The notes beneath the pieces are model-generated. The model saw only the letters and a program-made list of their open reading frames with translations. It ran no database searches and had not been told where the DNA came from. Below are positions 18,695-27,000 of a stretch of DNA of 64,000 nt, one piece after another. Origin of the DNA: Clostridia bacterium (GTDB taxonomy: Bacteria > Bacillota > Clostridia > Peptostreptococcales > Anaerovoracaceae); assembly GCA_902363595.1 (NCBI GenBank), contig CABJAP010000005.1, positions 124,001 through 188,000 on the forward strand, written 5' to 3'. Made by a program: the position numbers and the translations under genes. Position 1 is the stretch's first letter. Each line of letters begins with the position of its first letter.

Positions 18695-18871
18695 CCGGGC
18701 TGTTTTCATGGGAGACTGTCAGTATCCAGAGAAAACAACCGCTTTACCGATACTTTTACTGGCCATACCAGAAACGATCAGGATTGAATGATTTCGAGTT
18801 CAATCCTGATCGTTTTAGCATTGCTTGACGCTATGCAGGCGTGTCAGAGGCTGAAAACTGTCTGTAGATGG
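18695..18871. repeat. Direct repeat copy A (about 177 bp)
   Basis: From CCGGGCTG through the terminator hairpin to CTGAAAACTGTCTGTA this stretch closely matches 20799-20979 in the same orientation. Shared blocks include TTTCATGGGAG, CTGTCAGTATCCAGA, the complete hairpin and GCTGAAAACTGTCTGTA. Copy A is additionally preceded by GGATACTGACA (18659-18669), an exact inverted repeat of TGTCAGTATCC (18717-18727). With copy B it brackets the carboxylesterase gene. The remainder of 18562-18896 contains no gene. Confidence 0.7.
18772..18816. terminator. Bidirectional terminator in repeat copy A
   Basis: AAACGATCAGGATTGAA (18772-18788) pairs perfectly with TTCAATCCTGATCGTTT (18799-18815), 17 bp. T runs on both strands let it end the activator transcript (+) and the carboxylesterase transcript (-). 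Confidence 0.85.
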
Positions 18872-18896
18872 GCCAGCGCTGTCTTAGCTGTAAACA

Positions 18897-20582
18897 CTAC
18901 ATTCCATACGGAGTAAGTTTCTTCATGTAATCGATGATTTCTCTACGATAGTTGGCTTTGCAGTCCCATTTTGCGTCTTTTGTAATTACCATGCTGTACA
19001 TTTGATCGTTGTCAAATGGCTTCCACTCGCCAATCAGATCGTTGCTTGGGTCGCCGGTTTTTGCAAAGCTGTAAAGCATCTCACGGGCCTGGGCAATCAT
19101 ATCATCTGACATTTCTTTGGGGTCGCCGGTCATCTCAGGATAACCTTCTTTGGTTCCGAATTCGAAGCAGAGATCCATACAGTGGAGAGCTCTTCCCCAA
19201 GGAGACACTTCAGCAGCATCGCCGTTGTAATCCAAAACGCTATTCATATCCGGAGCATATTCCCAGTTGTACAGATACGTGTTTTTATTGTGCTTGGCCT
19301 GTACCTCGGCAATCAGATGCGTAGGATAATTAAAGTACACATCGTTAAACAAATCTTGTGCCTGCTTCACTTTGTCATCTCCCATAGCAAGATATCCGTC
19401 ATAGAATCCTTTTTGATCGAGAGCATAGAATCTTCCATAGGTATCTGCACGTGCATCATCGATATCTTCCATACATTTTTTGATTGTGTCAGGATCTTTA
19501 ATAGGCTTGGATATGCTATTATCCCAATCAATGGAATTCCAATCCTCCTCTCCGTTGGTGCCGCCTATGAGTAAATCGATATCCTTGGCAGCGCCATTCT
19601 GTAGGTCTTCCCACCATGTTTCAGAAATAATCTTACCGTCCGCACATTTGAGTCCTGGATGGGCTTCGCCCAATTCGTCTGTAATTTTTGTCATTTTATC
19701 TGAAATCTGCTTATCTGTTAGTGCAGTGAGTTCTTCAATCGATTTAACGCCTAGTATTTTAAAAACTTTTTCCGAATTGCTTTTGACCTTTTCTTTTGAT
19801 AAGGCCTCGCGTGACTGGCTGCCGCTGTTTATGACTGCTCTGTTGAAATATTTATGGGTGTCGGTGTCAGCCATTAGCATTTCTACCGCACCGCCGCCTG
19901 CGGACTGTCCCATGATTGTCACATTTTCTGTATCTCCGCCCCATGCTTCAATATTTTGGTTGATCCATTTCAAAGCCTGAGTTTGATCCAGTTTGCTCAG
20001 ATTGATTGCGCTTGCATAATCATCCGTGTACCCTTCAAGTCCTGAAAGGTCAAGGCTTCCCAATATTGAAAGCCGATAGTTAATTGTAATAAATACGCAA
20101 TCCTCATTCTCGGCAAGGTTTCTGACAAAATATTCCCCATCGTAGGTTGGATCCGATGTTCCTCCCCAGATACAGCTGCCGCCATGAATAAACATTATGA
20201 CAGGTTTATCCTTCGTTGCAACATCTTTTGTCCATACGTTGAGAAACAGGCAGTCCTGAGAACATGGGTCCTGAGAAGCAACTTCTACTTCGTCATAAGG
20301 CTGGATACAGTTTTTTCCGAATTCCGTCGCCTCAATTTGGTCGTCTTCCGTTGTTGTTACATCTGCTGCCGGTTTAAAAGGCGCAAATTCCCCGTAGCGA
20401 ATTCCCTTGAATTCAGCAACGCCGTTGTTTTCCTGGCCGATGTATGTTCCGGTGGGTGCTGTTACCTTCACGTCTTTTGTTTTTTCGGCGGAGTCTTTGT
20501 CAGTACTGCCGCATCCCGCAAAGGATATACATACTGCGAGCAGCAGTGCCATAATGCTGGCTAATAATGCTTTTCTTTTCAT
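18897..20582 (-). CDS. Secreted type-B carboxylesterase lipoprotein
   Basis: 561 residues. A lipoprotein signal peptide ends in FAGC (C24). The alpha/beta-hydrolase core shows DCLFLNVW, the oxyanion loop HGGS (133-136) and the nucleophile S227 in GQSAGG, the COesterase (PF00135) pattern. It should be an extracellular, membrane-tethered esterase of unknown substrate. On the minus strand a TATAAT-like -10 lies at 20676-20681. The gene is isolated, oriented against the catabolic island and flanked by direct repeats A and B, which suggests acquisition or rearrangement as a unit (inference). Confidence 0.88.
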   Translation of the reverse strand: MKRKALLASIMALLLAVCISFAGCGSTDKDSAEKTKDVKVTAPTGTYIGQENNGVAEFKGIRYGEFAPFKPAADVTTTEDDQIEATEFGKNCIQPYDEVEVASQDPCSQDCLFLNVWTKDVATKDKPVIMFIHGGSCIWGGTSDPTYDGEYFVRNLAENEDCVFITINYRLSILGSLDLSGLEGYTDDYASAINLSKLDQTQALKWINQNIEAWGGDTENVTIMGQSAGGGAVEMLMADTDTHKYFNRAVINSGSQSREALSKEKVKSNSEKVFKILGVKSIEELTALTDKQISDKMTKITDELGEAHPGLKCADGKIISETWWEDLQNGAAKDIDLLIGGTNGEEDWNSIDWDNSISKPIKDPDTIKKCMEDIDDARADTYGRFYALDQKGFYDGYLAMGDDKVKQAQDLFNDVYFNYPTHLIAEVQAKHNKNTYLYNWEYAPDMNSVLDYNGDAAEVSPWGRALHCMDLCFEFGTKEGYPEMTGDPKEMSDDMIAQAREMLYSFAKTGDPSNDLIGEWKPFDNDQMYSMVITKDAKWDCKANYRREIIDYMKKLTPYGM

Positions 20583-20798
20583 TTTAACCTCTCTTTCTAT
20601 TATAAGTGTCCAGTTAAGATTTAGATTGTCAGGGTTATTCCTGCTTTGTTTTACAAATATCTAACTGTTCAGAATATTATAACAAAACTGAGGCGCTTGT
20701 GTATATGTTATTATGGTTTACCCTTTAATTAATGTGCCTAGCGATCCTTTCGTTTGATGTTATACATTAGCTCAAAACGGCAGCTGGAACCTCTCGCA

Positions 20799-20979
20799 CC
20801 GGGCTGCTTTCATGGGAGGGCTGTCAGTATCCAGAAAAAAGGGCCTCTTTGCCGATCCTTTTGTCGGCGGCCATTAAAAGAAACGATCAGGATTGAATGG
20901 TTCCGGGATCAATCCTGATCGTTTTATCATTGCTTGACTATGTGAAGGCATGTCAATGGCTGAAAACTGTCTGTAATGG
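20799..20979. repeat. Direct repeat copy B (about 181 bp)
   Basis: Second copy of the repeat at 18695-18871, same orientation, starting CCGGGCTGCTTTCATGGGAG and ending GCTGAAAACTGTCTGTA. It lies between the carboxylesterase promoter and the end of the IclR gene. The rest of 20583-21060 holds the carboxylesterase leader and no gene. Confidence 0.7.
20881..20925. terminator. Terminator in repeat copy B
   Basis: AAACGATCAGGATTGA (20881-20896) pairs with TCAATCCTGATCGTTT (20909-20924). It has the same stem as the terminator at 18772 with a changed loop. It would end the IclR transcript on the minus strand. Confidence 0.8.
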
Positions 20980-21060
20980 AAGGTTTTTTCGAAGCTTTTG
21001 ATCGTGGCGCTTTCTAGGCCCGCAGGACGACAGAGCATTTTGTATAAAACGGGGAACCCA

Positions 21061-21828
21061 TCAGAGTACATCGCCGATGGTCTGTTTGATCTTTGCAGCG
21101 CATTGCAGCAAATCTTTTTCTATGGCTTTTTCCTGCTCATGCATTTTTTCAGAAATGCCGGAAACGCTGATGACTGCCACCAAATCTCCCCGGTTGTTTT
21201 CAATAGGGGTCGCAATACATACTAGGCCGACGTCCAGCTCTTCATTATCCAAAGCGATTTTCCTTTCGCGCACTTCATTTAACATTTTTCGAAATGTGAA
21301 TGGATCGGTAATCGAGTTGACCGTATATCTGGGCATAGGTTTGCTGAGCAGCTGATCGAGAACAGATTCTTCCTGATAAGCCAACACCACCTTGCTGATG
21401 GCGGCCGCAAACAATTCCGCCCGTTTGCCCACTCTGGACAGGATTCGAAAAGATTCGGTTTCGCCCACCTTATCGATGTAGACCGCATCGTAGCCGTCCG
21501 GTACGACCAAATGAACAGCCGTTTGATAGTTGTCCGCCAACTGGTTGATATAGGGGCTGGCAATGGCGCGTATTTCCATGCTCTGGGCATAGAGCTGGCC
21601 TAAAATATAATTGGAAACGCCTAGGGAGTATTTACCGGTCGATTCATCATAATCCAGGTATTTGTGTTTCAGTAAAGTTTCTGCGATACCATAACAAGTG
21701 GTCCTTTTCAAACCGGTTTTTTTTGCCAGATCGGAGAGTGTGATTTTGGGTTCTGACAAAGTGAATTGCTCGAGAATTCTTAACGCCCGTTCGACGGATT
21801 GAATCGGTTTTGCTGTTGCACTGCCCAT
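21061..21828 (-). CDS. IclR-family transcriptional regulator
   Basis: 255 residues: an N-terminal winged helix (about 10-70, with LSDLAKKTGLKRTTCYGI) and a C-terminal IclR effector domain ending in CISVSGISEKMHEQEK-like text. ATG 21828 is preceded by a weak ribosome site; an in-frame TGA lies just upstream. In the leader, TTGGTGT (21841-21847) and ACACCAA (21854-21860) form an inverted repeat that could be an autoregulatory operator. As the nearest one-component regulator to the catabolic island it is a candidate for binding the tandem sites at 228 and 4888 (inference). Confidence 0.9.
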   Translation of the reverse strand: MGSATAKPIQSVERALRILEQFTLSEPKITLSDLAKKTGLKRTTCYGIAETLLKHKYLDYDESTGKYSLGVSNYILGQLYAQSMEIRAIASPYINQLADNYQTAVHLVVPDGYDAVYIDKVGETESFRILSRVGKRAELFAAAISKVVLAYQEESVLDQLLSKPMPRYTVNSITDPFTFRKMLNEVRERKIALDNEELDVGLVCIATPIENNRGDLVAVISVSGISEKMHEQEKAIEKDLLQCAAKIKQTIGDVL

Positions 21829-22051
21829 ATTTCTTCGTTGTTGGTGTCAAAAAACACCAAGCGCTCCTTTCGTTAATCGATCTAATTCATATTATACATG
21901 ATTCTAAATGGGTTTTGAATTAAATAATGGATTATCTTTTATTCCGGTTAAAGAATCATCCATATAAAATGTATTATACATCATATTGTCCAAGATTTGG
22001 AAGAAAGTTATAGTGAATAACGAAAAACGGCCTGCAAGATAACAAACACCA

Positions 22052-22090
22052 AGAAGCGCACCTGCGGCCGACCGCTGCAGGTGCGCTTCT
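22052..22090. terminator. Strong hairpin ending the minus-strand sulfur operon
   Basis: AGAAGCGCACCTGC (22052-22065) pairs exactly with GCAGGTGCGCTTCT (22077-22090), 14 bp. It lies 40 bp beyond the stop of the TrxB-like gene. T-rich sequence follows on the minus strand but is not a pure run. Confidence 0.65.
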
Positions 22091-22130
22091 CTTTAAGGAT
22101 GGGATTCCATAAATGATGACTGATCAATCC

Positions 22131-23354
22131 TCAGCCGATGAACTCACGTATAGAACCTTCATTTACATGCTCTGTCATAGTCTTTACAATACGGCCGTTT
22201 TCCACCAGCGCTACGGCAGGAAAGCGGTTGATCCCCAACCTGCGGGCAATTCCGTCCGACTTATAAATGTCAACTTTGGCGACGGACAATCGTGGAGAAA
22301 TTTCTTCCTCCAACTGTTCAATATATGTAAGAAGTTCACGGGCATCCGGATCAACGGCGCTGAACAAATAGACCAAGGCTGGTTTCTCCGCACGCAGAAT
22401 CTGGCTTTCAAACATCTCAGACTCTGCGATATATTTTTCTGCACCGTAACCGGCTACAGCTCCATCGCCTACAGCAGTTGCAACCTGTTTCAAAAACTTA
22501 TCGCGGACATCGCCTACAGCCCAGACGCCGGGAATGTTCGTTTCCATCCGTTCATTGGTTTTTAGATATTTGGATGGACTCATATCGAGGATATCCTGGA
22601 ACAGTTCAGTGTTCGGCAGATATCCGATGAAGAGAAAACAGGTGTCCGCAGCAATCGGTTCCAGTTGACCAGTTTTGAGATTCTTCAGAACCACCCCTTC
22701 CAAATGATCATCTCCCTCGAAGCTGTCAGGAACCGTATTCCATAGAAATTCCATTTTCGGATTATCCATAGCCTGGCCTTTTGCGATCTCATTGCAGTCC
22801 ATAATTCCCACGTCATGCATGACCGAGACCAGAACTTTATCAGCGAATTTGGTCAGGAACATGCCTTCTTCAATGGCGGCATCGCCGCTGCCGATAACGA
22901 CAACGGTTTTTCCAGTATTTGCTGCCGCATCACAGGTGGCACAGAAAGAAATTCCTTTGTCATAAAGGTATTTTTCTTCGTTTTTCGCTCCTGTGAGCCT
23001 GGGTTTTCCGCCACTGGCAATAATGACCGCGCTGCACTCATATCGATTGCGAAACGTTTCTACCACCTTTGTATCTCCCTCTAAAGAAACGGATTTTACA
23101 TCTGTTAATTTGAACTTTACTCCAAATTTTTTCGCCTGCTGATGAAATAAATTCATCAAATCCAGGCCGCTTTGGCCCTGAGGAAAACCAGGGTAATTTT
23201 CGATTTCATTGGTGTAGGTGGCAAGGCCCCCGACCAACGATTTTTCAATTAATAATGTCTTGAGACGCGCACGGCCGCAGTAAATTCCCGCAGTTAATCC
23301 TGCCGCGCCTCCCCCTATGATGACAACCTCATAGCGCTCTGTTTTCTTTTCCAA
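22131..23354 (-). CDS. TrxB-like flavoprotein with a degenerate thioredoxin-like C-terminal domain
   Basis: 407 residues. Residues 1-~310 form a thioredoxin-reductase-type FAD/NAD(P) protein: GGGAAGLTAG at the N-terminus, a redox pair C138-A-T-C141 and a second dinucleotide loop GSGDAA (155-160). Residues ~318-407 look like a thioredoxin fold, but the WCGPC site is replaced by FSAVDPDA, leaving no cysteine pair. Last gene of the YeeE/TusA operon, so it probably supplies reducing power for thiosulfate, persulfide or selenium handling (inference). Confidence 0.8.
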   Translation of the reverse strand: MEKKTERYEVVIIGGGAAGLTAGIYCGRARLKTLLIEKSLVGGLATYTNEIENYPGFPQGQSGLDLMNLFHQQAKKFGVKFKLTDVKSVSLEGDTKVVETFRNRYECSAVIIASGGKPRLTGAKNEEKYLYDKGISFCATCDAAANTGKTVVVIGSGDAAIEEGMFLTKFADKVLVSVMHDVGIMDCNEIAKGQAMDNPKMEFLWNTVPDSFEGDDHLEGVVLKNLKTGQLEPIAADTCFLFIGYLPNTELFQDILDMSPSKYLKTNERMETNIPGVWAVGDVRDKFLKQVATAVGDGAVAGYGAEKYIAESEMFESQILRAEKPALVYLFSAVDPDARELLTYIEQLEEEISPRLSVAKVDIYKSDGIARRLGINRFPAVALVENGRIVKTMTEHVNEGSIREFIG

Positions 23355-23390
23355 GAATGCTCCTCCTTAACTCATGAACCATTTTTACAG

Positions 23391-23939
23391 TTACATAAAA
23401 TATTTTGCCAACAGTTTGCTGCCGATAAAGGCGCCGACCAGCAGGAATAATGCAAACACCCATCCTGATACGGAAAGGGATGAAATACCTGTAAACAAGG
23501 CACCGATATTGCACCCGGTAGCGATTCTCGCGCCATATCCCATCAGTAAGCCTCCCAGAATCGCTGCAACGACCTGACGCATGGATTTGATTTTTTTAAT
23601 TTTAAATTGTGATGCAAACAAGGTTGCCACAAGAGCGCCTACAATTACGCCCACATTTCGCAGACTGCCTACATCAGCGAAAAAACTGGTGGTGACTTCT
23701 TTATGCATGTTATCCGAAGCGAAATACGCCCAGTCGCTTGCGTGAATTCCGATAAGCTCTGCTAGCTTGGCTCCCCAGATACTGAAGGTAGTTGTTACGC
23801 CCCAGCCGGAGTTTAACACTGCCAGATGGGCAATCTGAAGAATCGAAAGCAGTACAGCGCCGCCAACGTAAGTCATAGGCTCCTTCAATAGACGTTTGTA
23901 AACGGGATTAGCCCCTAACTTATTCCAAAACTCTTTCAA
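23391..23939 (-). CDS. YeeE/YedE-like membrane protein, short form
   Basis: 182 residues with about five membrane segments. The signature GARIATGCNIGALFTG carries the conserved cysteine of the YeeE/YedE (DUF395) family, whose member TsuA takes up thiosulfate. The start is TTG 23939; no better ATG is available. With the 232-residue protein at 24243 it may form a two-chain transporter equivalent to one full-length YeeE. Confidence 0.75.
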   Translation of the reverse strand: MKEFWNKLGANPVYKRLLKEPMTYVGGAVLLSILQIAHLAVLNSGWGVTTTFSIWGAKLAELIGIHASDWAYFASDNMHKEVTTSFFADVGSLRNVGVIVGALVATLFASQFKIKKIKSMRQVVAAILGGLLMGYGARIATGCNIGALFTGISSLSVSGWVFALFLLVGAFIGSKLLAKYFM

Positions 23940-23967
23940 TTATGTTCACCGCCTTTTCTCAGGGTAA

Positions 23968-24195
23968 TCATTTGGTCTTCTCAATTACAACTTCCCATTC
24001 ACCATCATCCACTTCGTCGATATCCACATTGTGTCCCTGTGTTCTCGCCCATTCCGGGACATTTTTCATTGCGCAGCTGTGGTCGATTGCCACAAAAAGA
24101 ACATCGCCAACTTCCAGCTCATTCATTTTTTTCTCCACCTTCATGAGTGGTACCGGACAAGCTTCTCCTAAACAATCCAATTCATATTCAGCCAT
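23968..24195 (-). CDS. TusA-like sulfur carrier protein
   Basis: 75 residues. LDCLGEACPVPLMKVEKKM holds the CPxP motif whose cysteine carries persulfide sulfur (or selenium) in TusA/TsuB/YedF proteins. It sits between the two YeeE-like genes, the arrangement expected for a cytosolic acceptor of imported thiosulfate sulfur. Confidence 0.9.
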   Translation of the reverse strand: MAEYELDCLGEACPVPLMKVEKKMNELEVGDVLFVAIDHSCAMKNVPEWARTQGHNVDIDEVDDGEWEVVIEKTK

Positions 24196-24242
24196 TTTTT
24201 AAATCCTCCTGTTCATGTTTTAACAAATTATCCTTATAATAT

Positions 24243-24941
24243 TTACTCAATGGAACCTAGTTTTTTCTTTTGCCAACTAAGGGCGGCGAGATAAAGCAGC
24301 AGAATAATCACTCCTTGGACAACCAGTGCTCCAGCCCATCCGAATACATCGGGCAAAAAAATCTTTGGTGCGTTTGTTTCCAGATTGCTCCAGAAAGCGC
24401 CCATATCGTGGCCTCCCCATAGAGAGCCGACGATAAAAAATACCAGCGCAAGCATCTGCATTGTAAATCCTTCACCGATACGCATCAGTGTTCCGCTGGC
24501 GCATCCTCCGGCGATTACCATCCCAATTCCGAACATGGTCGCTCCCAGTATTAGGGGGATGCTGATCGGATGCACAGCACCGGCTCCGGGAATGTCACTG
24601 CCGCTCAGATAAGCACTGTATTTGATGGCAGTGAAACCTAAAGTGGTCAGTGCAAATGCGATCAGTACAGCTCTTGTCAGGGAAGTACTGCCGGTAATCC
24701 ACGGGTCCCGCATAGAAGCGGTAAAACAGAATCTGGATCGCTGAAGGACATATCCGAATGCGATTCCGAAGATCCAGCCGATTGCGGCAGTGGTACTGCC
24801 GCGATTTACCAGCCATGCGATTAAGATGATTCCGATGGTAACCAGAATCGCATAGGGAATCTGGCTTTTTTTTGGTTTGCGGGGTGTCCGTTTTCTGGGA
24901 CTGCGCTCTATGGACGATGGTTTACTCTGGCCTTCACCCAT
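24243..24941 (-). CDS. YeeE/YedE-like membrane protein, long form
   Basis: 232 residues with a basic N-terminal tail (about 25 residues) and about six membrane segments. Conserved cysteine motifs are RSRFCFTASMRDP and IAGGCASGTLMRIGEG. First gene of the minus-strand operon YeeE-TusA-YeeE-TrxB. ATG 24941 follows AAAGGAGAAACG. Transport of thiosulfate is the best-documented activity in the family; a selenium role has also been proposed for YedE. Confidence 0.8.
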   Translation of the reverse strand: MGEGQSKPSSIERSPRKRTPRKPKKSQIPYAILVTIGIILIAWLVNRGSTTAAIGWIFGIAFGYVLQRSRFCFTASMRDPWITGSTSLTRAVLIAFALTTLGFTAIKYSAYLSGSDIPGAGAVHPISIPLILGATMFGIGMVIAGGCASGTLMRIGEGFTMQMLALVFFIVGSLWGGHDMGAFWSNLETNAPKIFLPDVFGWAGALVVQGVIILLLYLAALSWQKKKLGSIE

Positions 24942-25055
24942 TTTCGTTTCTCCTTTCTATCACTGTTAATTCTTTGACGATGACTATGGGATCATTATAG
25001 CATGGGCGTAATTAATCGGGTAATCGTAATACGTGAAGCTATATTAGAAAATCTT

Positions 25056-25083
25056 ATGACAATTCAGATTGTTGTGATATAAT
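25056..25083 (+). promoter_or_regulatory. Promoter of the LysR gene
   Basis: ATGACA (25056-25061), a 16-bp spacer and TATAAT (25078-25083). A second TATAAT on the minus strand near 24997-25002 faces the YeeE operon, so this 180-bp gap is a divergent control region, the usual target of a LysR protein. Confidence 0.5.
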
Positions 25084-25135
25084 AATGGGCATAGTTGTCG
25101 GATAACCCTGGTGTAAGATAGGATTGGAGGTAGGG

Positions 25136-26035
25136 ATGAATATCGATACTCTGTTTATGTTTATTGAAATTATTAACAATGGAAGTATTACAAAGGCAGC
25201 CGAACGTCTTCACGTATCGCAGTCCGCACTGAGCCAGCAAATCAAGTCAATGGAAAATTCCTTTGGCTGCCGGCTGCTTGACAGGAGTAATCAGGGCGTG
25301 AGTATGACTCCTGCCGGTGAACTAGTATATCAGCGTGCCCAGGAAATTTTGGGCGTTTATCAGACACTGGTCAATCAACTGGAACTTTTGCAGAAAAAGG
25401 ATCGTTGTTTCCATATCCTTTCCATGGATGTGATCTATACTTATGCACTGCCTTGTGCGCTGTTTCAAATACAGAAAAAATTTCAAGAAGTCCGCTTGGA
25501 GACGAAAGTAATGTCCAGCGCACAGATCGAACAAAAAATCAATGCCGGTCAGGGTGATATTGGATTTATCGTCGGGCCTCCTGCAAATAAAGAATTATAT
25601 AGCCGTTTTATGTTCTCTGATCCAGTGCATTTGGTCATGACTCCGAGAACGCACAAACGAAAGAAAATGGACTTGGATGAATTGCAACAACTACCGATGA
25701 TGATGATCAGCGGCAGTCACAGAACCCAGCAGAAGCTGGATGGGTATCTCGCTCAAAAAGGAGTTTCCAGGCAGCAAATGAATGTGACCTGCCAATTTGA
25801 ATCCTTTGAGTCGGCAAAACAGTCGGTAGTCAATGGGATGGGGGCAGCTTTTCTCCCATATTCGTCCATAAAGAAAGAATTGTATAACAAACAGTTGGAA
25901 ATTATCGAAATAGAAGAGTTTGAATTTAAGTTTCGTTACTATTTAATCAAAAATCCAAAATCTCAACAGGAAGATGTACAAATAAAAGATTTATTTGCCT
26001 ATCTGGAACGAATGCTTGACTCGATGATTTGCTGA
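25136..26035 (+). CDS. LysR-family transcriptional regulator
   Basis: 299 residues from ATG 25136, 5 bases after GGAGG; an in-frame TTG at 25124 lies before it. The N-terminal winged helix (about 1-60) contains NGSITKAAERLHVSQSALSQQIK, and the effector-binding domain follows. It is divergent from the YeeE/TusA operon and converges with a second tusA-like gene, overlapping it by 45 bp. It probably senses sulfur status, like CysB or CysL (inference). Confidence 0.9.
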   Translation: MNIDTLFMFIEIINNGSITKAAERLHVSQSALSQQIKSMENSFGCRLLDRSNQGVSMTPAGELVYQRAQEILGVYQTLVNQLELLQKKDRCFHILSMDVIYTYALPCALFQIQKKFQEVRLETKVMSSAQIEQKINAGQGDIGFIVGPPANKELYSRFMFSDPVHLVMTPRTHKRKKMDLDELQQLPMMMISGSHRTQQKLDGYLAQKGVSRQQMNVTCQFESFESAKQSVVNGMGAAFLPYSSIKKELYNKQLEIIEIEEFEFKFRYYLIKNPKSQQEDVQIKDLFAYLERMLDSMIC

Positions 26036-26257
26036 CTCGGGAGCGCTGCGGATGGTGATTTCCCAGATACCGTTCATCACCTCCTCGCATGAACAGACCA
26101 GTTCTTTGGCCCTGCAGAATTCTTGAACGGATTTGCAGGTACAACTATGATCCGTTACGAGCATAACCTCTTCACCCTGCCCGATGACCGACAGTTCGTT
26201 TTGCAGCCGCATGACAGGAATGGGGCAGATTTGGCCTAAACAATCGAGTTTCTTCAT
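25991..26257 (-). CDS. Second TusA-like sulfur carrier protein
   Basis: 88 residues from ATG 26257, preceded by AGGAGGCG. KKLDCLGQICPIPVMRLQ has the CPxP motif. Extra cysteines (CTCKSV, CRAKELVCSCEEV) make it more cysteine-rich than the copy at 23968. Its 3' end overlaps the convergent LysR gene by 45 bp, so the two transcripts are antisense to each other at their ends. A reading frame extending upstream to 26449 exists but lacks a ribosome site and family similarity. Confidence 0.85.
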   Translation of the reverse strand: MKKLDCLGQICPIPVMRLQNELSVIGQGEEVMLVTDHSCTCKSVQEFCRAKELVCSCEEVMNGIWEITIRSAPESANHRVKHSFQIGK

Positions 26258-26474
26258 ATAAACGCCTCCTTTAACAAAGATTCTATATATCATAGAACAA
26301 AAATAAGCAAAAGTAAATGCCAAGTAAAACGTATTCGCGAGCTGGTAAATAAAAATAGGCTGATAAGAATTTCCAGATCCAACGGTGTACAGTGGGATCA
26401 GCCAGCGGATGTTTTTCCGCACTACGTTACCGGCAACAGTACCTTGCAAAGAGTCGCCCCCTTACGGGCGACAT

Positions 26475-26516
26475 GTGGAAATAGGAATCTTTGATTCCGT
26501 CATTTCCACGTTTTTT
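26475..26516 (+). terminator. Intrinsic terminator
   Basis: GTGGAAAT-A-GGAATC / GATTCC-GTC-ATTTCCAC with loop TTT, followed by TTTTTT (26511-26516). A small hairpin GTCGCCC/GGGCGAC lies just upstream (26453-26472). It probably ends the LysR transcript. No gene is recognised in 26258-26473. Confidence 0.7.
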
Positions 26517-26638
26517 ATAAAAGATTAGAAAATGTTGGTAAGACAACGGAAATTTGTCGTTTGCTGTAGTATAATAGGGATAAAGAAAGCACATCATGTC
26601 TCATAATGAAGAAAAAAATCGAAGAAGTAAGAAAAAAC

Positions 26639-26667
26639 TTGCGAAAAGATACGAGCTATAATACAAT
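26639..26667 (+). promoter_or_regulatory. Promoter of the structured leader RNA
   Basis: TTGCGA (26639-26644), exactly 17 bp, TACAAT (26662-26667). Transcription would start near 26674 and run through the folded element and terminator at 26829 towards the secreted-protein genes. Confidence 0.5.
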
Positions 26668-26673
26668 GTAACT

Positions 26674-26828
26674 GAATCTAGTAAATTTTGGATTATAAAA
26701 GTAAATATTGATGGTTCCGAACGTGAAAACCTAAAGGCTTTGGCCTATGGTTGAGCGTCGATGGGTAATACTGGAAACGGTGCTGCCTCCCGTGTTTTGG
26801 AAAGGAATGATGTATCAGAGGTAAATCA
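26674..26828 (+). ncRNA. Candidate structured leader RNA (riboswitch-like), family not assigned
   Basis: Visible elements, in order: a closing stem TTCCGAA (26715-26721) with TTTGGAA (26796-26802); a hairpin in which CCTAAA (26730-26735) and TATGG (26746-26750) flank GGC-TTTG-GCC, closely resembling the 11-nt GNRA-tetraloop receptor; and a hairpin ACTG-GAAA-CGGT (26770-26781) with a GAAA loop. A terminator follows at once. This is the architecture of a ligand-sensing leader with a tertiary tetraloop/receptor contact. I could not match it to a family I know: conserved cores of c-di-GMP-I, c-di-GMP-II, cobalamin, TPP, SAM and T-box leaders are not recognised. Confidence 0.45.
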
Positions 26829-26864
26829 CTCTTTCCCGTTTTTTAGGAAAGAGTTTTATTTTTT
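26829..26864 (+). terminator. Terminator at the end of the leader RNA
   Basis: CTCTTTCC (26829-26836) pairs with GGAAAGAG (26846-26853), followed by TTTTATTTTTT. It lies 137 bp before the first secreted-protein gene, the position expected for conditional termination. Confidence 0.75.
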
Positions 26865-27000
26865 ATATGCATTCCTTATTTTTGTGGCAACAAGTTTATC
26901 GATTTAAAATGTTAAAGTGAAGTGCGTGATACTTCTTTTGCATTTCGAGATGTGAGGCGTTCTATCAACTTATTCGTATATTGAACGAGGAGGATGAAAA

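Noticed and set aside
26258..26449. N-terminal extension of the second TusA-like protein
   Set aside because: The extra residues match nothing in TusA proteins, while a strong AGGAGG site precedes the internal ATG at 26257.
26674..26828. Assignment of the leader RNA as a c-di-GMP-I riboswitch
   Set aside because: It has a GAAA loop and receptor-like motif, but in the opposite order and without the conserved GGCAAACC/GACGCAAAGC core.
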